From positions 82,105-146,104 of the forward strand of contig MLAK01001004.1 in assembly GCA_001839685.1 (NCBI GenBank): DNA of 64,000 nucleotides, written 5' to 3'. The DNA is from Tritrichomonas foetus. Its lineage: Eukaryota; Parabasalia; Tritrichomonadida; Tritrichomonadidae. The notes beneath the pieces are model-generated. The model was given only the letters and a program-made list of their open reading frames with translations. It was not told the origin of the DNA and did not search any database. Of the stretch, positions 49,850-60,100 are shown in pieces (the stretch's first letter is position 1; each line of letters opens with the position of its first letter). The position numbers and the translations under genes are program-made.

Positions 49850-49874
49850 GTATTATTTTTTTTCTAATCCCCAG
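49850..49874 (+). other. Candidate 25-nt ultrashort intron
   Basis: The sequence starts GTATTA and ends CTAATCCCCAG, with a T8 tract between. Known Trichomonas introns end in a combined branch/acceptor motif close to ACTAACACACAG, and a class of about 23-25 nt has been reported. Removal deletes the in-frame TAA and keeps the frame open for 18 more codons (LNGVFYFLTKITP). Confidence 0.5.
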
Positions 49875-50163
49875 CTGAACGGTGTCTTTTATTTTTTGAC
49901 TAAAATCACTCCTGATTACTGCAATTGAGAATGATTCTATCACTATTGTTCAATATTTACTTGATCAAAATATCGATTTATCTTATTGCGATATTTTTAT
50001 TTTAATTTTAATAGAGTTTATTCCAATGATTTTATTCTGGTGTTTTTTCACTATTTTCCGGGCTGCCATTCACACTGCTGTTATCAAGAATAAAACACAA
50101 GCTTTAATTATGCTTTTGAATGCAAATGCTGATCCTAATATTCAAGATGGCGATGGAATTATA

Positions 50164-51450
50164 GGGTGTCCGGTAATGTGATGTCACTAAGTATAATAAA
50201 GTCATTTCTAATAAGTCATTTTTTATTGATAAGTATTTCAAAATATGTAGTCTCCATTGGCATCAATAACTTTTTTCAGTCTATTTTGCCATTCTGCAAA
50301 AACTGAAAACAAAGTTTCCGATGGAATTTCATTGAAAATTTGGACTATTGTTTGAATCAAATGGCTTGGTGATTCAAAAACAATTCCTTTAACTTTTTCT
50401 TTAATAGTTCCAAATAAAAAAAAGTCGCTAGGCGCCAAATCAGGTGAATATGCCGGATGTGGAACTGATTCTAGTGAGTTTTCATTTATATATTTTTTGA
50501 CAATTTTTGCCACATGAGGCTTTGCATTGTCATAATGAACAAATAATTTTTTATAATTATTCGAGTTTTTAAACTCAACAATTTTTGACATAATGGCTGT
50601 AATATAATATGCAGCATTAAACTTTTCATTTGGCGGCAAAACATCAATATGAATTATCCCATGAGGGTTCCAAAATACAGTCACCATAAATTTAGTGATC
50701 TGAAACCCTGGATTTTGAATAGTTGGGATTACTGAGTTTTCAGGAATCCATTGTGTATTGAAATCAGTCTTGGAATAAAACCAANACTCATCTCCTGTTA
50801 TTAAAAAGGTGAAATTAGTTTTTTGTTCTGCATTCAAAATTTTAAGAAGTTTTTTTGCCAATAAAACTCTATTAGCCTTTTGATTTTCTGTTAGAATATG
50901 TGGCACCCATCGAAGATGCACATGTTTATACATTAATTTTGATGTTAAACGATCATAAATTGTCGATTTTGGTTCACCTAAAACATTAGCAATATATCGA
51001 CACGATGAATGTGGAAATTCGGTTAAAACATCTAAAATTTTCCAGTCAAGAATATCATAACTTTGGCACTTTTTCTCTTTTTTCACAGGCTGTGTGTTTT
51101 GACTTCTGTTCAGTTCTGCCATGACTCGGTAGATTTGTCTTTGAGACAAACATTTTTCTTTCAAGACACTCTTCATTTCTTCATATATTTCTTTGCCCCT
51201 TTTTCCTTCAAGCTGCAGAAAAGTTATGATTGAATGTTGATCAATCATTTTTTAATAAACGTGCATCGTGTACGTTTATAAATTATTCTTTTTTTTTTAT
51301 GAAAAAGATTCTTTATCTCTATTTTCAGTCAAGAGAAAAAAAAATTGTTTTCAAAATTTTTATGTTAACATTGCATAGTTTATTATTTATAAATATAATG
51401 TATTGATTTCACTTCTAATGTGGGTAGTGACATCACGCCTCCGGACACCC
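50164..51450 (-). mobile_element. Mariner transposon, copy 2 (full length, 1287 bp)
   Basis: It has the same terminal repeats as copy 1 (GGGTGTCCGG ... GTGATGTCACTA on each end) and is flanked by TA at 50162-50163 and 51451-51452. It carries one transposase gene. It differs from copy 1 by one A/G substitution near 50871, one extra T in a T run, and positions masked by N. Its orientation is opposite to that of the host ankyrin gene. Confidence 0.95.
50238..51248 (-). CDS. Mariner-family transposase (DD34D), copy 2
   Basis: Encodes a 336-residue transposase identical to that of copy 1 as far as can be read. One residue, in GDE-WFY, is undefined because of an N at 50785. The catalytic Asp residues in TGDE, HYDN and LAPSD are present with DD34D spacing. 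There are no stops or frameshifts, so this copy may encode a functional enzyme. The one synonymous difference from copy 1 and otherwise matching flanks of the gene support very recent spread. Confidence 0.95.
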   Translation of the reverse strand: MIDQHSIITFLQLEGKRGKEIYEEMKSVLKEKCLSQRQIYRVMAELNRSQNTQPVKKEKKCQSYDILDWKILDVLTEFPHSSCRYIANVLGEPKSTIYDRLTSKLMYKHVHLRWVPHILTENQKANRVLLAKKLLKILNAEQKTNFTFLITGDEXWFYSKTDFNTQWIPENSVIPTIQNPGFQITKFMVTVFWNPHGIIHIDVLPPNEKFNAAYYITAIMSKIVEFKNSNNYKKLFVHYDNAKPHVAKIVKKYINENSLESVPHPAYSPDLAPSDFFLFGTIKEKVKGIVFESPSHLIQTIVQIFNEIPSETLFSVFAEWQNRLKKVIDANGDYIF

Positions 51451-51786
51451 TATATTTTCTGAGATTAATTGGACACCACTCCATTGGGCAGTACAACAGA
51501 GAAATTATAAATTTTGTAAAACTCTTCTTGAATTAGGGGCTAATCCTAACAAAGCAGATTATGAAGTTTTATTTTTTCAATTAATGGAGCAACTTCTTAT
51601 ACAATTGCAGAGCAAAATGAAGATGATGAAATTATAGATTTAATGTCTGAATATTCTCCAGATGTGAATGCAGAATCTTTTGGTGGATGCTCATTTTTCG
51701 GATTTTGCTTCTCAAAGCCATCAAAAGATCCTCTCCCTTCCAAAAAAGAATCCTCAGATCCAGATATTAGCTTGCTTGATGTTTAA

Positions 51787-52370
51787 ACGTTTTTATGTTT
51801 TTTATTTGATTTGCCTTTCTTAATGAAAATATTTTATTAGTGCAACTATATAATTGGAATATGTATTATTCCCAAAACAAAATGAAATGATATGAAAATA
51901 AAACAATTTACCATACATCATCGGGCTACAGCTTATGCTCAAAATGATTTTGGAAAACGAAAATAGTGGACATCAGGATTTCGCAATAAATAAACATTTC
52001 ATTTCACATAGATCGTCCACTTTTTTTGGTGTCAGTTTTCAAAAATAAACTAAAAGTTAATTTTGGTGAAAGATCTTTGTTGGAAATACTTTCTACAATA
52101 AAGTTTTTTTGTGAATGAAGAATATATTAGATGAAACATCCGTGTGAACTCTACATATATTATGAAGGTAATAGTCATAAAACACAACAAGACGATTTTA
52201 AACAATGCAGAAATGATTTTATTCTAATATTGTAAAAAAATATTTTTTTACATTTTTTTTGGAAATCGCTAAAATAAACGTCATTCAACTTTTTCATAAA
52301 ATATTTTGAGTTTCCGAAATTTTTTTGAATGTGATTGATCAATTTCCTTTTCAAAATTTCGTTGCCTTAC
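51787..52370. other. Intergenic; promoter of the next gene
   Basis: AT-rich, no frame called. CAACTTTTTCATAA at 52285-52298 lies about 75 bp upstream of the next ATG and matches the element upstream of TOR. Confidence 0.5.
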
Positions 52371-53063
52371 ATGGAAGAGAAAATCATCACTCCAAAACAT
52401 ATCTCATTCGATTTACCTGATGATGACCCGAAAGATGTTTTATCAATCAATAAATCACCAAGAAGCGATTCGAGTTTGAGCGAGATAATTTCTATTAAAA
52501 CCGATCAGCATGCCAAATTAATTGCAGCATGTCGCACAAAAGACTACTATAACAAAAAACTCGAACGTTTAAACAAACAAATCATTGATTTAAATCAAAA
52601 AGGGGAATCAACTTTGTCAGTTTTAGGAAAGAAAAAAGACGAACTTTTGACAGAAAAAGAACAACTTACTAACAATTTTTATTCAAAACCCAGCATTGAT
52701 TTCTTAGAAGAACAATACTTAATATTACGCGATATTGAAAGACAACAAAATTACGAAATTGAGGATGATAATACATTTAGGAAACTTGGTATACTTGATT
52801 CATCTGAAGATATGTCAATGCTTCTAAAGAAATTGAATGATTTATTATTAATTATTAATCCACCTCATCAAAAACGAATCGCACAAAGTCCAAATGAAGT
52901 TATTTTGAAGAGAAGATACAAAGTTTTGAAATCTACATCAAGAAGCTCAATTCAAAAGGCAACTCAAGAAAGGGAAACGTTGAAAAGAGAAATTCAAATT
53001 CTCCGCGAAAAATTAGATCATGAAAACGAAAGACAAATACTTTATCAATCATTTTCATCATGA
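52371..53063 (+). CDS. Coiled-coil protein of unknown function
   Basis: Encodes 230 residues from ATG 52371 (MEEKIITPKHISFDLPDDDP); the frame is open for 12 more codons upstream but without an ATG. The first ~40 residues are acidic and Ser-rich. The rest is charged helix: LERLNKQIIDLNQKGESTL, a middle hydrophobic segment (DMSMLLKKLNDLLLIIN), then a C-terminal coil (KREIQILREKLDHENERQ). There is no signal peptide, membrane segment or enzymatic motif. A structural or adaptor role is all that can be inferred. Confidence 0.7.
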   Translation: MEEKIITPKHISFDLPDDDPKDVLSINKSPRSDSSLSEIISIKTDQHAKLIAACRTKDYYNKKLERLNKQIIDLNQKGESTLSVLGKKKDELLTEKEQLTNNFYSKPSIDFLEEQYLILRDIERQQNYEIEDDNTFRKLGILDSSEDMSMLLKKLNDLLLIINPPHQKRIAQSPNEVILKRRYKVLKSTSRSSIQKATQERETLKREIQILREKLDHENERQILYQSFSS

Positions 53064-53112
53064 AATTTTATTGTTTTGTTCATAAATATCATTGTAAATC
53101 ACTCAATCTAAT

Positions 53113-53260
53113 CTTTATGTTTTGTTTCTTTATGTTTCATTTCTTTATGCTTTGTTGTTTCTTTATATTTTGTTTCTTTATGCTTTGTTTCTTTATGTTT
53201 TGCTTCTTTATGTTTTGCTTCTTTATGTTTTGCTTCTTTATGTTTCATTTCTTTATCTTT
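53113..53260. repeat. 15-bp tandem repeat (TTTATGTTTTGCTTC)
   Basis: About nine or ten copies of a 15-bp unit with T/C variation, just after the 3' end of the coiled-coil gene. Because 15 is a multiple of three, both strands show open frames with periodic peptides (KHKEA on minus, CFFMF on plus), which are artefacts of the repeat. Confidence 0.9.
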
Positions 53261-53441
53261 ACATATAAATGTTTTTAATAAATAGAAGCAACCTATACAA
53301 TTCACCTGTATGTTGACAATATTGGAGAAATAGATTGTGATATCTATTCTAATTCTAATAAATATTATTTCTTTAAACAATTAATTTTTTTCTGTTGTGA
53401 AAATATATTATTTACTCGAAAATTACACTGTGATGATAGAA

Positions 53442-53990
53442 TTACTTATTAAAGCGAACAAAGTAATCATCTAATTTTCCCCATAATGGCTGCCTGTTGT
53501 TCCCATTCACAACAGGTATAATTAGAGGAAGCATATGTTTTGACATATTCTCTACTTTTGCTCCAAGTCTATCAAGTGTTCTCATATTAATTGTGTATCC
53601 ATTCCCTGGAAATTGAAAGGGAGGAATTTCTGTCATTTCATTATTCACTTCTGGGATCTTATTTGGAAGAAGTTCAGGTTTAACATCTTGTGATAATTGC
53701 TCAAGAAACATCGTTCCAGTTGAATCTTTAATCACTGTTAATAAACCATCAGTTTCCCGAACTTCACTTTCATATTTTTCTAGTTTCTCATTTATAGCTG
53801 TGACTCTATCAACACATATTTTAGACATTCCAACAATAAAATCATGTAGAAGTTGTAAATTCATTTCCAAATCCTGTTTTGCAATAATTGAGTTAAAAGG
53901 TTGGTTTTGTTCAAGGGCTCTCGCATGAAATTCCTTTTGTACTAACCTATCTTGCATATGGTCACTGATATTAGAAGTAATTCTTTCCAT
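53442..53990 (-). CDS. Small helical protein of unknown function (182 aa)
   Basis: Encodes 182 residues from ATG 53990. Residues ~15-95 form a probable coiled coil (LEMNLQLLHDFIVGMSKICV, INEKLEKYESEVRETDGLL). The C-terminal part is more globular with a conserved-looking FQFPGNGYTINMRTLDRLG and LWGKLDDYFVRF. The size and a coiled coil followed by a short tail recall subunits of small cytoskeletal or trafficking complexes, but I cannot name one. Transcribed divergently from TOR, about 195 bp away. Confidence 0.7.
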   Translation of the reverse strand: MERITSNISDHMQDRLVQKEFHARALEQNQPFNSIIAKQDLEMNLQLLHDFIVGMSKICVDRVTAINEKLEKYESEVRETDGLLTVIKDSTGTMFLEQLSQDVKPELLPNKIPEVNNEMTEIPPFQFPGNGYTINMRTLDRLGAKVENMSKHMLPLIIPVVNGNNRQPLWGKLDDYFVRFNK

Positions 53991-54185
53991 TGTGAAAGAA
54001 ATGTGAATAGTGTATTAGTGATATCACAAATTTGAATTATTAGTTTTCACAATTGAATGAATAAAACATCTGATGAAACTTTTTCATAATACAATATTTA
54101 AAATCTGAAATTCAAATTTGAAAAGTAAAAAGCTTTGAAAATAAACGTCCACCATCACAAACTCGCCTTGCGCTTTTCTGAGCGC

Positions 54186-57100
54186 ATGACATCCAAAGTC
54201 ATAACTTTTTCTATTATCGAAGGATGCGACGAATTTACATCATGGAAGAAGAACAGACGCGAATATGTCAGAACTCTCGGCCACAGTCTTTTAGTTTGCA
54301 GCGAAAATGAAATCATTCAAATTTTTGATAGCTGGGAAACGTTAATTAAGGAAAATATGAAGATCGATCGTTTCGCAAATAGTATGACTTCGCTTTTGGC
54401 TATTTCGCTTTTGCATTATTTCAATCGTTCATATGATCAGATAAAAGAATACATCCCATTTATCACCCGAATGCTCGAATCGAAATCACGGAAAATTATC
54501 TGCGCTGCCTCGCAAACTTTGCGCTTTCTTTCGGAGGAATTATCTGATAATATTGATTTTTTGCGTGATTTGGTTTCAAGCAGTGCACCAAAATGGCTGA
54601 TGAATATACCAACACGGTATTCAGCCTTACGAATTCTATTATCAGCAGGAAAATTTTTACTTCCATCTGTTTTTGAAGTGACATCAAATAATTTCCATAT
54701 TTTATGGAGTACTGCTATTTGTGATGATATTGAATTACGAGTAGTTGCTACTAAAGTTATAGACATTCATTTAAACGGTCTTCCAAACACCTCAGTTTCT
54801 GATATTCAATCATTATTTAATGATTGCATTTCACAAATGAAATTGTTAAACGCTACAAGTCATGGACCAGTTTTAATATGTCGTTCTCTTTTACATCGCT
54901 TCCCAGATGAAATTGATGTTCCTTTACTCATTAATTCTTTAATTGATTTATTTTCTGTTCGTTCTGAAGTTTTAATCATTTCTGTTTTCTCTTTATTATA
55001 TGACATCTCAAGACAGTTATCACATCTTTATACTCCAGACACAGTTCGTGTCTTTTTCAATGGATTAATTTCAAATTGTTCAAGATACCCAAATTTAACA
55101 CAACTTTTTGAGATTATTGATGATTCGATAAAAGGATTCAATCCAGTACTTATTCCTGTTTCAACAATTGTTGATTTTCTTCGACAAGTTGTTAAATACC
55201 CAAAATTTAGGAGTCAACAACAATTTGGCTTTACAATTCTACAGACATTATTTAAAAATTTTAAAGATGTTACTGTTCCTGCCTCATTTTTTCTAGATGC
55301 TGAACCTTCTCCGGCTTATGTTCATGCTTTAAGAATGCGAATGGCACTTTTTAATGATACAAAAGCGACACTTTTGAAATATTTTTCAGATGGATTATCC
55401 CAAAAAGCCACACAAAGTCAAATTATTCTATCATTATATATTTTAAAGTATTTCGATTCGCATCTTTTCCAAAATAAAGAACAAGTTTTTTCACAAATTC
55501 GGCCATTAAGACGTTCACCTAGTGATGAAGTTCGCTTATTAATTGCAGGGGTTCTGCCATTATTTGATAACCAGTCTGCTCTTGATGATTTATTATTTCT
55601 GGCGCTTTTTGACTCATCTAAGATTGTTCGTGCGGCAGCTGTTAAGGAATTGAGATTTCCATTGAAACTTGCACATTGCGACATGCTTCCTCAAATTTTG
55701 AGTGATCCATCATTTAAGGTTAAACGAAATGCAATTCCTTTAATTGCATCAGTTGCACCACATAATCCTTTACAATTTTATGTTCCTATTTCATCACTAG
55801 TTGAATATACTATTTCATCTATTGCTTCATCATCCAATTTATGCACATGTGCAAGAATTTCCACATTAATGCCACTTATTGCTGAACATTTTATACAGTT
55901 TTGTCCTGCATTTATTCCACAATTAACGAAAATTTGCTTTTCTTTTCTTAAGTCAACCGATCAAGAAAACTACTCAACAACTGAACAATCACCTAAAAAG
56001 CATATGATTGGTTCAAACAACTATGAAAACCCATCTTGCTGTGAAGCATCATCATGTTCAAACGCTGAAAAACCAAAACGACGTGAAAGTATAATCCATT
56101 GTACCAATCCCAATCGGTGCGAATGCTCAGGACATCATGAAAAGGATTGCATTAGGATTAGTGAAGTAATTAATCGCGATTTAAATAATGATGGTCATGC
56201 ATTAATTACGAATAAGTTACCATTTGATAAAAGTTGCACAAATTTATTAAGGATTTTCCAAATTGAAAATCAAGAATGGATCGATATCCGTGATGCAAAT
56301 TTATTTTTAACATTAGAAAAATTAGCACCACATCTTTTGCCATTTATTAACGATTTAATTCCAATTTTCATTGAAATATTTTCATTACAACGTACAAACA
56401 AAGTTTATATGGCAGCTCTTGATGCTATAACGGAAATAGTTGTTGCTAACGCTTTAGTTTCATCTGTCCCATCTCATCACCCTGACCTTGTACCTGTTTT
56501 AATGCTTCTTTTAAACAGTAAACCATGTGATGAGGTTGCTGTAAAGATTTTGAAATTGATGGGAACATTTGGAATCACTTCATTCCCTAATACTTTACGT
56601 GAAGATCCTGATGAACGTGATCCAATCACTGATTTTGATTTTAAATCTCCTTCATTTTACTCTGATTTCACAATGACTGCACTTTTAAAGTTGTTAAATG
56701 AGCCTCATTCTTCAATTTTCGAAGCAGTCACCTCAATCTTTGTTAAAGAAGCTCATTCAGCAGTGAAATTTTTGCCTCAAATAATTGCAGCATTTTCCAA
56801 ATCTATATATGTTTCGAAAGGTGCTCAAAGAGAAGAGCTTTTTAAACAACTTGAAATAATTTCGTATTTTTGTGGTGCCAAAATTGAACCTTTTGTTGAA
56901 CAGATTCTTCCTCATATTCGTCAAAATATGACTAACACAGCCGCTTTAAGAATTGCTTGTATTCTATCTTACTTCCTTAAAACGGAAATCATATCAGGAA
57001 TTCAGCCCCTTTTCCAAAATGGTCTAAGAATCATAAATAATGGTGTAGATGATCTTAAAGTATTTGAAACACTTATGACTTTTTGTACAAGTGCTGTTGT

Positions 57101-60100
57101 TTTCCAAAATCAACCCCTTGATCTTTTCGTTGTTGAATGTGAAAGGTCAATTTCTCTGGTTCAACCAGACTTCCAACAATCAATTGTGAATTCTTTAATA
57201 ACAGTTGTACAATTATCTGATGCTTCTTTTGAATGTGCACATATTGCACGAATTTGTACCAAATATATGAATACTCCTTTTAAAAATTCTGTTTTCCAGC
57301 TTCTTTTCTCGTTAGGTGTTTATGCACATTTATCACCTGATTGTATCGATAATTTAGCAAGAAGTGAAGGAGTTACAATCCCAATGCTTGATTCTCTTAA
57401 AGATTATCAACGAAATAAATCAATTCCACTTGAAACATTTTTAAACAAACATTCAATTACTGTGAATGTTGAAATTCCTGATTACGTTCCACTGCCTAGT
57501 CATCAACCGTGCAATGTTTTTGCTGATTTTCCTCCTCCACAATTTAATAATACAGCGAAATGGCTTGAAGATTTATCTGCTATTGTTGTCTCAGAATCAC
57601 CATCCTTAGCAATTCGATCATGCCATAAACTTGCAATCAATTCACCACCATTTCGAAGTGATATATTTCCTATTGCGTTTTTATCATGCTGGATAGTTGC
57701 AAAACGTAGAGACCAAAGGAGCTTTTCACATGTTTTACAAACTGTTTTTGAAACTGATCAACACCTTAATCCTGCATTTTTAAGACTTGCTGAACTTTTG
57801 GTTCGTTGTGGACGTCCTTTAAACATATCTTCATTTGTCATTGCATCAGCTTGCCATTCACCAGCGCTTGCTTTACGATTTTTAGTTCGCCATATTGAAG
57901 ATAATCCACACGACTTTCGAGCACTTGAACTCATGTTAACCTTAAATATGCGATTAGGAAGACTTGGAAGTTCTCGCGGTATTCTTAAAAGCACCAAATT
58001 ACCAACAGCCGGCAGTTGGTATGAAAAACTTGGACAATGGGAAGAAGCACTAGAAAATTATTCAAAAAGTGGTGACTCGAATAGTATCATTCGTTGTCTT
58101 GCTAAGCTTGAACGATGGGATGAAGTTCGAGCTTTATCAAAACAATTTAATGAAATGCCGTCTGAACGAAAGAAAGAAAATGCAATTTGGTTTGCTTGGG
58201 CTTTTTATCGTGCTGATGATTTACAAAAAGTTTCTTTTTACGTAAATAAATTTGGTGATACTGAAGATCCTGAAGTTCTACTCTTCAGAGAAATCTTTCT
58301 TGTTGCAAGTAATCAAAATAAAGCCGCAAAATCATTTATAGAAAAATCAATGCAAACTTTGGTTAAAGATTGTTCAGTTTATTCTGCATTGAATGCAAAT
58401 TTAGCTGCAGTAAATCTTACATATGCAAATTGTCTTGTCGAATTAAATGAAGCAATTGATATGAAACAGAAAAAAGTGAATGAAATTCCAACAATTTGGC
58501 TTCGTAGATTGAATTCATTAACTGGAGATTCTTATGCATGGATGAAACTTGTAGAAATTCGAAATTTGGCTTTGTCAATTACCGAAAACAAACTTTCTTA
58601 CTTAAAACTGTTATCTATTCTCACTAAAGAAAGACAACGGCCCCTTGTTGATGCATTTTGGAAACAAATGAAGCATTTAATGAATGATCCTGAAGTGCAA
58701 CTTTCGTATCATAAAATGCTTTGGGCACGCTATGAACAACCTTCAGTCATTGAATCTCTTCACATCCTAAATATTTTATATCAACCAGAAATAACTGAAG
58801 AAGCATTTATTCAAGCAACTCAAGGCCTAAATTATTTTATACATGATTCTCTCCATGAAACATCATTACAAGACTCGTTAAGCATGCCATTAAATGGCTC
58901 ATCTTATGGTTCATTATATGGATCTTTAAATGAAGTTGATATGCATATTTTGTATCAAAATTCCAGAAAAATTCCACAATTAACGACTAAACTTAGAGCA
59001 AGGTTCTTTAGAACTGAAGGTTCTTGGCGTTCACAATTATATCAAAAGAATGAATCAATGCAATCTTTAACAAAAACAATTGATTTATTTAGAAAAGCGA
59101 GTGAGCTTTCCCCTGATGATTATCGAAATTGGGCAGGGTTTGCTTATGCTGCATCAAGAGCAATTGATGACATTTCATTTGTCTCTATTGCAATAAATGG
59201 TTTCTTAAGAGTATCACAACTTCGTACATCGAATAATTTAGAATATTTATGTCCATTGTTTTCTTTATTCTTTAGATATGGAACCATTGTTTCCGTACCA
59301 AATGAAATTGTAAATTTAGGACCTGAGATAATTTTCCAAGTTTTACCACAAATTGTCTGTCAAATTAATCATCCTGATGAAGGAGTTAAAAACATTGTTC
59401 ATGAACTTCTTTCTCGTTTTAGTGAACATCATTTTGAAGCTTTAGTCTTTTCATTACATTTATTAATTCGTTCTGAAGATGAGGCCAAAGTAAAAATTGC
59501 ACGTGATCTATTATTTAAACTTTCTTCAAATCATTCATCCCTTGCAGTTGAAGCAGAAGTATTTGTTGATGGACTTTTACGTGCTGCTGTCACTTGGTAT
59601 GAAGTTTGGATGAATCGGTTAGATGCGGCATTTATCGAATCACGAAGGAACTTTGAAAGTGGTACCAAAATGTTAATTCGTCTTTTCGAAAGTCGAAAAT
59701 ATCCACAATGTCAAATGGATATGGACTTTAATAAAATTCTTGAATCACCACTCGCAACATGTGCGAATACACTCGCGCATTTTACACCAACTGAAGGATC
59801 TTTTAATATGTTGTGGACCCAATTAAAGCGACTTTATGAAATTCTTCGTGATAAATTCCGAATGATTGACACTATTCAACTTTCTGCAGTTTCATCTGAA
59901 TTATCAACAATGAGGAATTTTATGTTATCAATTCCAGGAACATATAGTGTAATTGTTGATAGTCCACGTATTTCAAAGATTGACCCAACTTTACCAATTC
60001 TCACAACACAACAACACCCTCGTCTATTGTTTATGACTGATGCTTCTGGTTCACGATGGAAATTTTTATTAAAAGGAAACGAAGATTTGCGTTTGGATCA

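Larger units (their letters stand above)
49748..51786 (+). pseudogene. Ankyrin-repeat gene disrupted by mariner copy 2
   Basis: Starts at ATG 49748 (MDMKDIHKAFTACANDDLKS) and ends at TAA 51784-51786 (ISLLDV). Ankyrin repeats are recognisable on both sides of the transposon: ITAIENDSITIVQYLLDQ, HTAVIKNKTQALIMLLNA, TPLHWAVQQRNYKFCKTLLE and YTIAEQNEDDEIIDL. Between repeats, always at the turn before the TPLH-like helix, lie short T-rich inserts that break or extend the frame. The first has the features of a 25-nt GT-AG intron. The mariner landed inside one such insert. The last ~40 residues are Ser/Pro-rich. With the transposon present the gene cannot make full-length protein unless the element is removed. 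Confidence 0.7.

Noticed and set aside
53060..53380. Frames with periodic CFFMF or KHKEA peptides
   Set aside because: They are translations of a 15-bp tandem repeat, whose period is a multiple of three.
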